Shown: piece by piece, positions 1-10,979 of the stretch
Layout of the letters: each line of letters opens with the position of its first letter
Numbering within the stretch: the first letter of the stretch is position 1
NCBI GenBank assembly: GCA_017591395.1
Contig: WEDG01000795.1
Coordinates: 186,001-250,000 of the forward strand
Source: Schistocephalus solidus
Lineage: Eukaryota > Platyhelminthes > Cestoda > Diphyllobothriidea > Diphyllobothriidae
DNA: 64,000 bases
Direction of reading: 5' to 3'
Program-made: the position numbers and the translations under genes
The notes under the pieces: generated by a model
The model's database searches: none
Seen by the model: only the letters and a program-made list of their open reading frames with translations
What the model was told of the DNA's origin: nothing

Positions 1-2190
1 AACGTATAGGCACGAATTCATTACTGACAGTGTTCAACTATGGAGAGGTAAATTCATTACTAGGAATAAAACAGACCGCTAGAAATACCAAGTCCCTATA
101 GTTGTCTGCTTATTAAACGAAATTTATTTCTTAGCCGCGGATTACAGAATGATACCACAAGACTTTAAGAGGACTTCCAAAAACGGAGGATAAGTCAGAA
201 CAAATTAATAAATTCCAGCGAAAACTTCGAGTTTCAGGAAAGAATCATTTAATTCTTCCAGTTGAGTGACCTAGGCTCGCCCAATACCCCAATAGTCCAC
301 ATAATTTCCGGAGGAAATATGAGAATATGGGAAAATTCTGGATATCCATCTGGAATAATTCTAATTTTAGAAAATGGACGAAAGTTGAGAACCAGAGCAA
401 GAACGTCCAGTCAGCACATACGTACAAGTACGAGGGAGACGGTGAATAGAAAATGATTTACGACGTCAGAACGAGAAAGTTTTGGTAGAAACACAGAACT
501 CGAGATTCAACATCTATTTCTGTTAGTGTCCCATCACCAAAGTTGCCAGTTTTTCACACATTGACATAGGGACGTTATTTCTTATCAACTAAAAGTCAAA
601 CAATAGTAACGGGCTTAAAATATATACTATACTAGGACATATAAGATCAGCGTCCCGGAAACCTTTTGAGTTAGCATGAGGTAGCCTTGCACGAGGTGTC
701 AGTTACTAGTTTCGAAAGACGAACGGGTTGATATCTGGCATGCTACACGTACCCTTTTAATTTAAACCAGCGCACGATCAGATCTACGCAAACGCGCCAG
801 AAAACTTACTTCTTCAGTCGTAGGATGCAACAAACACGTGAAAGAGGAAAGCTGGGCTAGTACCTGTCCCATCGGAACAAGTTCACACTCAACACACTTC
901 GCAATAAAAGCGTGAAATTTGCTTTAACCATTTGGAGTGTGTCACCGAACTATGCGCTTCCAAAGAACTTTGCGTGTTCATGGCAGTGTCACAAGAAGGT
1001 CGACACGGTGTCTGTTGTAATTAACGGTGGCAAGTTGCGGGTATGCCACAGTCATACATAGAGAGGATCCATACATAACCACGTGTCAAACCGCACCTTA
1101 GAGCAAGGCCTTCCAAATTCTCTGGAGACGCATGCCGTTGCTTCATGAAAATCAAATAAAAAAGATGGAGTATTTTGACATCACTGGTCTAGGGGCGGGA
1201 GCTGTATATAAATGCAAAGACGACAACGTGACAACACTTTTTTCGAAATATGAATCTAGAAGAAAAGTTTTTTGCAGTTTTGATGACAACGCTGGACATA
1301 TTTATAACGTTATTCCCAAAAATGGAAACAACCCATAACTGCCCGATCCAAGCATAGCTATACGTGGCGAGTGATGTCCGCAATTTGGCTTTAAGTACAT
1401 ATTACAAAGCAAAGGGAAGGTCATATGCCCTTTTTAGTATGGATGCCAAACTGCGCTCTGGGAACGAATTCTACAGAAATAATAGATTCGATGGAAGGAA
1501 CAGCACAGTGTATTTTTTTAGAAAAACCTCGCAGAGAGCGATGCCTTAGCCCGTTGTAGGAAGACGAACTGAGAGCAACGAGGTTGACTCAGTGCTTTTG
1601 ACACATTTGATACAAACAGAAAGAACTAGGAAATTATAATCGAATTTCAGAGTATTTGGATACAATGTTGAGCCCCCTACCACATGCAACGTGGTAGATA
1701 AGCTGGAAACATAAGAGAGTCTGATCAGGGCATGGCAGGCCCTTTTGAGGCTGAGCGACCACAACAAATGACCAACATTGTGAGGTGGTGCCAAGCCTAG
1801 GCGCAGAATCATGCCATGCAAGTCACATGGGCTTGAACCTGCCGCCGGTTTCGTTGACTATGTCCTGACACCAGGCACATGTGGGTGAAGGAGGAGACAG
1901 TTCGATAAAAACTGCGTAAGTCTACTTGAAATTTATTAACTCGCAAGTAACTGTCCCTGCGTCTACCCTGCTGTGGGACACACACTAGACATTGTCAGTT
2001 AAGGCCTTTAAAACTGTCGAATTCAATTTTGGCAAAGTAGCCTGAGGCCGTTTTAGGTAGATTTGCCTTCTATGGCCACCTAAATAGGACATGGGACAAC
2101 GAACCGCCCACAACGCATGTGGTTTTGCGCTTAATTCCAAGAAAATTATGTTTAGGATTACGTTTAGGAGTAGGGTCAACTTGCATTCGT
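1..2190. other. No recognisable gene or repeat
   Basis: AT-rich sequence with only short chance reading frames on both strands. I saw no splice-flanked exon, retrotransposon motif, tRNA or tandem repeat here. Old unrecognisable repeats cannot be excluded. Confidence 0.5.
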
Positions 2191-2194
2191 TTAT

Positions 2195-2464
2195 GAACGC
2201 TCACTGATCGCAAACGGAACTCACTCGTTCCGTTCTGGCTTGAGGCTCACTCTCGAGCCACGTCAGCAGTCGCACAGCGGCTATTAATAGAATAGGCAGA
2301 TGAATATTGCCGGCAAATAAAAATGAGAATGGAATGACCATTTTTGTCTCATTAGCCGTCGCCAACCACTCCTACTCAGCCCAAGGTGGTGCACTACCCG
2401 AGTATCGAACCCGCGATCCGTTGTTGATCAGAAGTCCAACGCTCTAGCCATTGAGCATGGCTGG
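2195..2464 (-). repeat. Diverged solitary tRNA-derived SINE of the tRNA-hammerhead family
   Basis: Read on the minus strand, it starts with a tRNA-like head. Box A (TGCTCAATGGCTAG) lies at 2443-2456 and box B (GGTTCGATACT) at 2401-2411. The head is followed by a decayed version of the hammerhead-like segment ('GCGACGGCTAATGAGAC' then 'AAAATGG'). Next come a 'GCGAC.GC' block and an inverted 'GGAAC...GTTCC' hairpin ending near 'GATCAGTGAG'. The same blocks occur in the same order in the units at 53.4-54.4 kb and 56.0-57.0 kb. This copy shows that the unit disperses on its own and is not just part of the Penelope-like element there. A functional tRNA gene is unlikely because the tRNA fold is degenerate. 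Confidence 0.7.
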
Positions 2465-2660
2465 TTAAGTTTAGGGTAAGATTTCAGTTTGAATTTAAAG
2501 TCAGAGTTGGGGCTAGGGTGATGATTAGATTAAGGGTTAGGGTTATTATCGTGTTACATGCGGGGTTTGGGTTTAAGTAAGGGCTATGGTTAAGATTAAT
2601 GTGACCGTTTAGCTTTATGTTAGAATTAGTGTTAGCGTTACGATGTATGAATAGTTAACC
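2464..2660. repeat. Degenerate telomere-like (TTAGGG-type) tract
   Basis: There are repeated variants of TTAGGGT/TTAAGGGTTAGGG, such as 'aagggttagggtta' near 2531, mixed with decayed GGTTTGGG and GGTTAAGA units. Flatworm telomeres are TTAGGG, so this may be an interstitial degenerate telomeric repeat. A simple G/T-rich drift tract is also possible. Confidence 0.4.
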
Positions 2661-5600
2661 CGAATGAAATTTACCGTAAGATCCCGTAAGCGTGCGGGGC
2701 GGTTTCTATTACCGTGTCCTGTTAAGGCGGCCATACAAGGTATCCTTGTCTCTGTATATACTTCGTATCATGTTTACCTATATCAAAGTCAAAAAGAGAT
2801 ATCCACATACGAAGGACGAATGCCCGATGTAACTTCCCAGTTTTGGTTACGTGCAGTGATCCTCTCCAGCTCATTCATCTTGATTTCATGCAGTTACGCA
2901 TTATTGCAGAACCCCTATAAAAGGACAGAACGCAAGCGGAAAACCGGCCAGCTGATTGGAGGCGTTCCTATAATTACTAGCTGTGGGAACAAATAAGCAG
3001 GTTGGCCTCTTCGAGTGGAAGAGGAATTTTTCAATCCCACTAATCTCTGAAAGATAATCGGACACCAAAATTAGGTGTTACTTGGGGTAAGCACTGAATG
3101 CTAACCAACTCAGTCAAATAGAAATACTAGCTAACAGCTTCTGGAAAGTTCTGCTTGATTGTAAACGAGGTCTGTCCCTAGGTTAGTTTGATGCAGATCT
3201 GCAGCAACAAGCAGGAAGGTTGCCCAAGTAGTAAAAAAACAAAATAATACTTGTAATACCCATGTAGTCTTGCGTATCATTGTACCTGGAGGTCATTCAT
3301 TATTGGTTTGGTGTTTTGGTGGATGCAGTCGGAGTGCTTTTAGATTGTTTAATGATTTTTCATTAAGTTAAATATATTTCCTCTGTAAGGTTACCGAAAA
3401 TGTGGGTGGGACATCAACCACATAATTCTGTTGCCGACTGGAAACAACTCGCTGAAAAATATTATCCAGTCAAATTGTGATGCGGAGTATAACATAATTT
3501 TACAAGCTCAGCCGTTACGGTTTGAGTGACAGTAGAATTACATAAATTTTATGAAACTGCCACAGAAATGGCAGCTTAGAGATCATCACTTCGACGAAGA
3601 TGGCTCAGGTAGGGTACACCTAATGCGTTTACCTCGAACAGGCTTTGTTTTGGCGGCCATAAGATTCATTGATTCCGATCCCAAAACCATTGGTTCTTCG
3701 GAAAACTCTAATTCACCGGGGATGGGATTTGCAGGGAGACATCTCGTATCTCTCGCTGACGGAGGTTGCGAATAAATGTCGGAGGAGTTGGTCTCGGGAT
3801 GCTGGGCCATTTCATCCTCATGCGAAATCTCGACGGTATAAAAGAAATTCAGGTTGGTAATTTTTGTAATTGGATATCGCCCGTACGAACACAGGGCTTC
3901 GTGCTTAAGAAGTATAAATAGCGAGTAACTGCGTGCCCCATAACTTTTGCAGAATATGGCAGAAAATTATTTCGGCTAATGTTTGACACACAAAAATCGA
4001 TGCCATATTGTTGACGATATACATACAAACGGATAACTTTACGTCTACAGTTGTGAGTTACGAAGAGTGCAATAGTTAGGAATTTACTGACTAAAGTGTT
4101 CTTATTTCATATTTCATGAGCTTGCAAATAAACCAGATTATTAAAAGCAGTTGTAAAGAAGGCTATGTACTGGCATGCCTATTTCTATTCGAGTGCTAAA
4201 TTGAAGAGGTTGTGCTTTACCTGTAAGTTGAAGTTAAAAAACTTTTACGAGAAGAAGTACTTGAGACTATATAATTGAAAACATCTCCACTAAACCGAGA
4301 ATTAGGATAACTGACTTTGGACGTGAAAAGCCGTAGGAGAAGGGGTAATTGAGTGTGGTGTTCTTCCGGCAAACGACAAGTGACTCAAAAGTTTGACCTT
4401 TTTAGCAGTAACAGTTTAACGTAACAATGGCCGCGGCCATTTATTCGTGACATCACGATACAGGACTGAATTATATGGTGATGTTGTTTAAAAAATGCGA
4501 GTGCAAATAAAAACGCAACTGGTAGATGGGATGCTGATTATTTAATTTCCGAGTCAACCATGAGTTAAGATAAACTTTGGTGATATGGAGTTAACCTCAT
4601 GTTATTCCTCAGAGGCTACTTTTAAGGATATATAGTACACAGTTTCAGGTTTGGAAAAAATGCTACCAAGGGAACAAGTCCTAAGAGTGTACACGAAAGA
4701 CCCTCAGCAATCACGCAGTCGTAGACAATTCATGTGATTAAATTCTCTGCCAGGTAATAACCTGAGCTGTTTTTATGTTACATAAAAGAGATTTTCCATA
4801 GAATAGCCCTGTCGCGTCTGCTGCACTAGCACATTGTGCTGCATCTGAAAAATTTCTCAATTTACAAGAAACAATAAGGGTGAGAAGCATGTCAAAGACA
4901 ACAAGAGCGATTTACGCCAGTTTCAAGCCCTATGCTAACTTCTATTAGAGTTTGGTCTACTTTCCAAATTTCAATGTATGACAATCCCGTAAGGCTCAAA
5001 AGAGGTGAGGAATGTATTTCAATGAATGTCGAATTAAATCTTGATTAAATGTTATCCTTTCAATGAACATCCCGTGTCCACCAAATTCTAAACAACCACA
5101 GGCGCTAATCCCAGACAATGATTTAGTAACAAGTAACGAAAGGTTTGTTCTGAATTCGAGATATATGCGCATGTCCAGTGGGGACGATTCAGGCCTAGTG
5201 TCAAAAGTGCGCCGAACGGCCTGACTGTGATTGACTGACCGTCTACAGGCATGGTTGTTTTGTGACCGTATGTAGGTGGCCCAAGGCTTTGTAAAGTTAA
5301 CTATTTGACGTGTCTTGCATCAAGCATTAGGAAACCTTATTGGACATACCTTGTCTTCTCACAGAAAACGGTTAAAAATGGACATCGATGTACGAATTTG
5401 AAAGGTCTGCGCTTGTAAATTCAGCATTAGCGATCCTCAGAGGTTAGGGGCAAAGAAGAATTCGAGGAATGGTTTAATGGAAAAGGTACGTATACTAACT
5501 TTCTAGTTTTCTGGTTGCAAAACCTGCCAAAGATCCTCTAAAGCACCCAGAAACACAATCAAATTGTATGGATAAATATACGCTAATCCATTTAATCTGA

Positions 5601-5860
5601 ACGCACGGGAAAACATGAAACTGCTTTCTGCGTTGGCGTACCTGTTTGGAGCTCTCAAGGGCAGTTGCATGGCGTTGAAAATTTCCAGCTTTCCAGTTTG
5701 CAGTTTGTTTGTGGTGGTCAGGTTAAACCCCAAAGTTTAAGCTCTTAAGCTCTAACCATAGGTCTTGTTCCTATGTCATTTCTTGGCCAACCATTTTACC
5801 TGAAAATATCCTTGTTGTGCTGAAGTTGTTCTCTAAGCTGAATGAAATACTAAAGATTAA
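2661..5860. other. No recognisable gene or repeat
   Basis: The longest open frame (2664-2996, plus, 110 codons) shows no motif and no convincing splice context. I see no retrotransposon signature in this stretch. Confidence 0.45.
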
Positions 5861-6195
5861 CCAGATGTAGTTATAATGAAGACCCGGGGTGTAGGGGTAG
5901 TAGTTAGGGGTAGCACCACACAGATAGCATTTGGTCGCTCCATTTGTCTCGTACATGTGGTGAATGCTCCTGTGGCCGCCTCTAAATGCTACCCAACTCT
6001 CACCTGTGGCTCCTCGAAGTTGGGTCCTTCCCAGTGGCCACACCCCGGTCAACCGTCACGACTGGCGGACTAAACTAGGTGAGGGTCTCCGGTGTTTTGT
6101 GTGCCTACATACCCGGTATGTCTGACTGCCGAACATCCCACCGCCCCCCTCTCAAAAAGTCCACCCCCCTCAAAAAGTCCACTCCCACTCTCAGC

Positions 6196-6990
6196 CTGGA
6201 ATGTTTCGTTTCCTTTTAGACAATCCCTAGGAGCAACCGGCCGGATGGAGGACGGCGCTAGTCGCTCGGGAATTGGCGCGCTACAAGGTGGACATTGCTC
6301 CTCTCAGCGAGACCCGATTCTCTAAGCAGGGTCAGCTGAAGGAGGTGGGTGCAAGCTACATCTTCTTCTGGAGCGGCCGGCCAAAGGCAGAGCGACGCAA
6401 CGCTGGTGTCGCCTTTGCCATCCAGAACGACATCGTGGGAAGTCTGCCCTGTCTGCCGCAGGGTATCAATGATCGCCTGATGAGCCTCCGACTACCTCTT
6501 CGGGGATACAAGTTCGTCACCACCATCAGCGCCTACGCTCCCCCAATGACGAACTCTGATTCGGCAAAGGACAAATTCTACGAGGACCTGCACGCCCTGC
6601 TGGCGACTGTGCCGAAAGAGGACAAGTTAATTATCCTTGGTGACTTCAACGCCCGCGTCGGGACTGACCCCGCTGCCTGGCAGGGAGTGCTGGGTCCCCA
6701 CGATCTTGGTAGCTGTAACGATAACGGCCTTTTCTTCTGCGAACGTGTGTGGAACACCGTCTGCTGCGGATCAACACCTTCTTCCACCTTCCGACGCGGG
6801 AGAAGGCAACGTGGATGCTACTTCGGTCGTGGCGCTGGCAGCTGCTGGACTATGTTCTCATCCGGAGGCGAGACCGACAGGACGTGCTGGTAACCAAGGC
6901 GATCCGCGATGCCGATGTTTGGACAGATCACCGCCTCGTCAGCTCTCGGATAAGGCCACGACTGCAATCCCAACGAAGGCCCCAAGGTAA
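6196..6990 (+). pseudogene. RTE endonuclease (APE-like) domain, frameshifted
   Basis: The domain would nick target DNA for target-primed reverse transcription. Visible motifs are LSETRF (about 6303), VAFAIQNDI (about 6412), ISAYAPP (about 6525), the catalytic [11 protein letters not shown] (about 6637), DYVLIRR (about 6850) and the terminal TDHRLV (about 6925). The first part reads in one frame from about 6270. The second half continues in another frame after a frameshift near 6740, where one frame carries [10 protein letters not shown] and the next carries [11 protein letters not shown]. Another shift separates the N-terminal AWNV block near 6198 from the main frame. Three frames are therefore needed to read the domain. 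Confidence 0.88.
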
Positions 6991-7039
6991 GCGGCCGCCA
7001 GGTAAGTTAAATACTCTTTTGTTAAATTTTCCTGCTCAC

Positions 7040-7520
7040 TGTTTTGATTTCAGCAACCAAATAACGGAGAAACCGGAAAACCTGCATGTTCCAGATAATA
7101 AAGGCACCGTGGAAACACGATGGTGCCAACTTCTAAATGTCATCCAGTCCGCCACCCTCAAAGTCCTCGGATGCGCACACCATCAACACCAGCACTGGTT
7201 TGACGACAATGACGCCGACATCAGCAACTTACTCGCGGAGAAAAATGGACTACAGAAAGCATACATGGACATTCGGGCTGACGCCACCAAAGCAGCCTTC
7301 TTCAGATGCCGTCGTCTTCTACGGCAACGACTGCGGGAGCTGCAGGATGCCTGGATGATCCGAGAGGCTGAGGAAATCCAGATGTATGCGGACCGCAAGG
7401 AAATGCAAAACTTTTTCAAAACCATTAAGACATCTACGGCCCATGTATCAAGGGGAACGCACCGCTGCACAGCTCTGACGGCACAAAACTGCCGACAGAA
7501 AAATCGAAAATTATGAAGCG
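7040..7520 (+). pseudogene. RTE endonuclease-RT linker region
   Basis: This open stretch joins endonuclease and RT and belongs to the same broken ORF. It is rich in charged residues and contains blocks such as HWFDDNDADI, LLAEKN and RLRELQDAW that have the feel of the conserved RTE linker. It ends in a frameshift/stop near 7516, where the ORF should continue into the RT. No catalytic function is expected. Confidence 0.75.
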
Positions 7521-7639
7521 TTCGGGTTGAGCACTTCAGAAGTGTCCTTAATTGCTCATCAGCCATCTTCGATGCTGCCATTGACCGGCTCCCTCAAGTA
7601 GACACGAACAATGACCTGGATCTGCCGCCTTCCCTACCG

Positions 7640-8692
7640 GAAACCATCCGGGTCATGCAGCAGATTGCCAGCGGTAAAGCACCAGGATCCGACGCAATCC
7701 CACCAGAAGTCTACAAGCACGTTGGGCCGCGGCTGATGGCAGAACTCACAACACTCTTCCAGGAGATGTGGCGCCAAGGACAAGTTCCTCAGGATTTCAA
7801 AGACGCGACCATCGTGCATCTCTTTAAACGGAAGGGGAACCGGCAACTCTGTGAAAATCACAGAGGCATCTCTTTGCTCAACATCGCCAGGAAGATCTTC
7901 GCCCGTATCCTTCTCAATCGTCTGAACGGTCACCTAGAACAAGGCCTGCTCCTGGAAAGCCAATATGGCTTCCGCCGACACCGTGGAACAACTGACATGA
8001 TCTTTGCCGCTCGCCAGCTGCAAGGGAATTGCCAGAAGATGCGAACTCACCTATACACTACCTTCGTGGATCTGACGAAAGCCTTTGACACAGTGAATCG
8101 CGACGGACTGTGGAAAGTCATGCAGAAATTTGGCTGTCCTGAGTGGTTCACGCACATGGTGTGTCAGCTTCATGACGGGATGACGTCGCGCGTCACTGAC
8201 AACGGGACGGTATCCGAAGCATTCGCAGTAACCAACGGAGTGAAAGAGGGCTGCTTATTGGCTCCCACCCTGTTCAGTCTCAGGCTATGCTGATGGACGC
8301 CTACCGTGATGAGCAGCCTGGGATCCGAATAGCCTACAGAACTGATGGGCACCTTCTCAACAGTCGGCGTATGCAGACTTCAACGCATGTGTCTACGACT
8401 GCAGTCCATGACTGGCTCTTCGCGGACGACTGCGCCCTTAACACCGTGACGAAGTAGGACATGCAAAGGAGTATGGACCTCTTTGCTACAGGCTGCTTCG
8501 ATTTTGGATTAACAATCAGTACAGCCAAAACGGTTGTCATGCACCAGCCGCCACCCAGCGCGGAATACAATGCTCCCCGAATTAATGTCAACGGTGCTCA
8601 ACTCAAAAACGCGGAAAACGTCGCTTATCTAGGAAGCACGCTGTCATGCAACACAAGAATCGATAACAAGGTTGCCCAACAGATCTCCTAAG
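7640..8692 (+). pseudogene. RTE reverse transcriptase domain, inactivated
   Basis: This is the RNA-templated DNA polymerase of the element. RT landmarks in order: GKAPGSDAIPPEVYK (about 7673), FKDATIVHL, NHRGISLLN (about 7855), YGFRRHRGTTD (about 7963), the motif A region FVDLTKAFDTVNRDG (about 8061), TNGVKEGCLLAPTLFSL (motif B, about 8232), and the catalytic LFADDCAL (about 8417). A frameshift near 8285 removes the normal continuation after motif B. An in-frame TAG after 'NTVTK' (about 8456) separates motif C from downstream sequence. The protein cannot be made intact. Confidence 0.92.
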
Positions 8693-8699
8693 CTAGTCA

Positions 8700-9090
8700 G
8701 GCCTTCGGCCGGCTGTAGACCTCCATGTGGAATCGCCACGGTATTCACATGAACACCAAACTGAAAATGTACAAGGCCGTCGTCTTGAAGACACTCAACT
8801 ACGGAGAGGAGACCTGAAACGTCTACTTGAACCAAATCAGGAAGCTGAATCACTTCCATTTCAGCTGCATCCGCAGAATACTGAAGCTGAGATGGCAAGA
8901 CAGGATCCCGGACACGGAAGTCCTGGAGCGGACTGGAATCCTCAGCATCCACGCCATGCTAAGACAAGTGCAACTACGATGGAGCAACAGCCTGGAAAGA
9001 ATGGACGACGAGCGACTACCCAAACGACGGAAATGTCGCTACGGGTGCTCGCCGACAGGGAGGTCAAAAACGACGCTATAAGGAAACTTT
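8700..9090 (+). pseudogene. RTE post-RT (thumb) segment, several stops
   Basis: This continues the RT ORF: blocks [39 protein letters not shown] and [13 protein letters not shown] are the conserved region after the RT in RTE elements. In-frame stops occur near 8691, 8716 and 8815, and a +1 shift near 9081 leads into the zinc-finger frame. Confidence 0.82.
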
Positions 9091-10084
9091 GAAGAAATCG
9101 CTGAAGCTACTGCAAATCAACCCGGCAACCTGGGAGGGCCTTTCCCAGGATAGACCAGCATGGAGAAGATCCGTGAACACTGGTTCAGCAATCTATGAGG
9201 CCAACCGGATCTTCGCCGCCAAGTTTAAAAGAGTGGCACGAAAGGCACTAGCGCCCCGGACCAACACCGGCAATGTCCAGGCCCTGCCAACATGCTCACG
9301 CTGTCAACGCATCTTCCGCGTGCGAATCGGCCTGGTTGGTCATCTTCGGACGCAATGCACCAACAATCCGAAAATTCCAACTTCTACGTCAATTTCTGCC
9401 AACCCTCCTTCAGACTCACCCACCCTCACTTCTGGCATCAATTACATTACTCCCACCATCATAGAGACCACATCCCAATACTCATCTCCTATTACACCCC
9501 CCACCACCGCCTTCGACTTTACTACCACTACCACCATCACCAATGGGGACTCTCTCCTAAACTGTCCTCAATGCGACCGCACATTGACCTCACGCATCGG
9601 CCTGGCCGGTCACTTGCGAATCCATCGTACAGAGACTGGTGAAACATTGCTTGGAGCACCAACACACAGCAGAGAGCATGGCCTCCACTGCCCTCACTAT
9701 GCTTGCAAATTCACTCATCGCATGGGCCTATTCGGTCACATGCGCATCCATGACAGCGGAATTCACCACAATGCCGACAACACCGATACAACATGCACAC
9801 CCTCCGCTTCTTCCATTCATACAGCCACTGCCACCGCCACTACCATAAATGACATCCCACCAGCCTCTACTGATTTCTCCTGCCCACACTGCGCACAAAA
9901 CTTCAACTCACGCATCGGCCTGATCGGTCACCAGCGAACCCATCACACGAAGGCTGGTGAACCAGTGCCTGGGGCTCCGACATACAGTCGCCGCGCCCAC
10001 CTCCACTACCCTTACTGCTCCCGCACGTTTACACACCACATGGGCCTATTAGGACACATTCACCTCCACGACAACCTTCGGTAA
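9089..10084 (+). pseudogene. C-terminal zinc-finger tail of the RTE polyprotein (331 codons)
   Basis: The frame opens with the normal end of the RTE ORF (KKSLKLLQINPATWE). Five spaced C2H2-like fingers then share the signature 'R(I/M)GL.GH.R.H'. By residue they are 69-90 (C69, C72, H85, C90, a C2HC variant), 159-179 (C159, C162, H175, H179, intact), 201-221 (second Cys shifted by a Tyr, H217, H221), 265-285 (C265, C268, H281, H285, intact) and 307-327 (first Cys replaced by Tyr). Between fingers 1 and 2, and again between 3 and 4, lies low-complexity Thr/Ser/Pro-rich sequence. A linker related to TETGE...GAPT.SR occurs twice. The start at 9089 is a consequence of a frameshift, not a true initiation. 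The fingers probably bind nucleic acid, perhaps the element's own RNA; that role is inference. Confidence 0.85.
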
Positions 10085-10166
10085 ACCACCGGAGGCTAAG
10101 CCACATCAGCGCACACCATCTACACTAATACAAAGACAACACCCTCACCATCATCATAATGTACCT

Positions 10167-10860
10167 GATAAAATCACCGTTTCCTAGAAACCGTGGCTCC
10201 GATGGCTGCCAATCTGACGCTTATACCAGACCACGCCGTCGACCCAGTGTATGTGCTGTGTGTGTCAAGCGGCTGACCAGTGGACTGGGAGTCAGACGGC
10301 GATGGCTCCTCCATATCCCCTGATTGAGTGAGTCCTGGTGTGTGCGTTATGGGGGCCAGGTCGTGCTGTGGTGCGCGAAGAAGGGTACGCCGACCCGTCA
10401 GCCAATGCACCCACTCCCATATCAGACAACTGACTGGCTCGGACGGTGGTCTGATTGTGAAGGTGGGGGAGAGAGACTGAGGTCAACAGCTCAGCATATT
10501 TTCCTCACTATAATCAATCTGACGCGCTTGAAACTATCATGATGCGCTAAAAGCCATGGCTTGGAAGGTTGCCAACTGACTGGATAACTTGGACCACATG
10601 GTCAGCCCAATGTGCGTTGTGTGTAGTGGCTGACTGGCGGACTGAGAGTCAGGCTGCAAGGGCTCCTTCTTAATGTGGCCTTTATGGCACTCACACTCCG
10701 TGGGATACGAGCCAGGTGTGGTGGTACGCCAGGAACGGCTACTGCCATGTCAGCCACCTGCGATCTCTCCCATCTCTGGTCTTCTTGACTCTGTAATGAC
10801 ACCGGGCTCAGGTGAGGGGGGAGGAGAGAGTGTGGTAGCTGCAGCGCAAGGCTACTATCA
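10167..10860 (+). repeat. Two diverged tandem copies of a dispersed repeat
   Basis: Segment 10167-10500 and segment 10547-10860 align along most of their length. Both carry 'GTG.GTGTGT', 'GGCTGAC', 'GGACTG.GAGTCAG', 'GGCTCCT', a 'CCAGGT.GTG.TGGT' block and a 'GGTG.GGGGAGAG' end. They are separated by about 45 bases of AT-rich sequence. No coding capacity is convincing. A short related phrase (GGCTCCTTCTTAATGT) recurs near 26588, suggesting a dispersed family. The nature of the element is unknown. Confidence 0.6.
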
Positions 10861-10979
10861 ATTAAAACTAATTCACCAACAAGTCACCGTCCCTGCACCA
10901 CCTGGTGTGGAGCATACGGTTGACCTCGTCGAAATCGACGGTCGAACTGTCATAATGGACCCTCAAATAGTTAAAAATT

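Larger units (their letters stand above)
5880..10165 (+). mobile_element. RTE-type non-LTR retrotransposon, near full length, inactivated
   Basis: This is a single LINE unit. In order it has a GC-rich 5' leader (5880-6195), an apurinic-type endonuclease (about 6196-6990), an RT (about 7640-8690), a thumb/C-terminal segment (8700-9090) and a zinc-finger tail (9089-10084). A short 3' tail follows with a 'CATCATCATAAT' simple repeat, as is usual for RTE 3' ends. The coding frame is broken by several frameshifts and in-frame stops (for example TAG at about 8456, and stops near 8690 and 8716), so it is a dead copy. GC content is clearly higher than in the flanks. The architecture matches RTE elements that are abundant in diphyllobothriid tapeworm genomes; that comparison is from memory. 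Confidence 0.88.

Noticed and set aside
6960..7056. Possible intron inside the RTE ORF (GTAAG ... TTTCAG)
   Set aside because: The frame stays open through it and retrotransposon ORFs rarely carry introns; chance splice-like sites.
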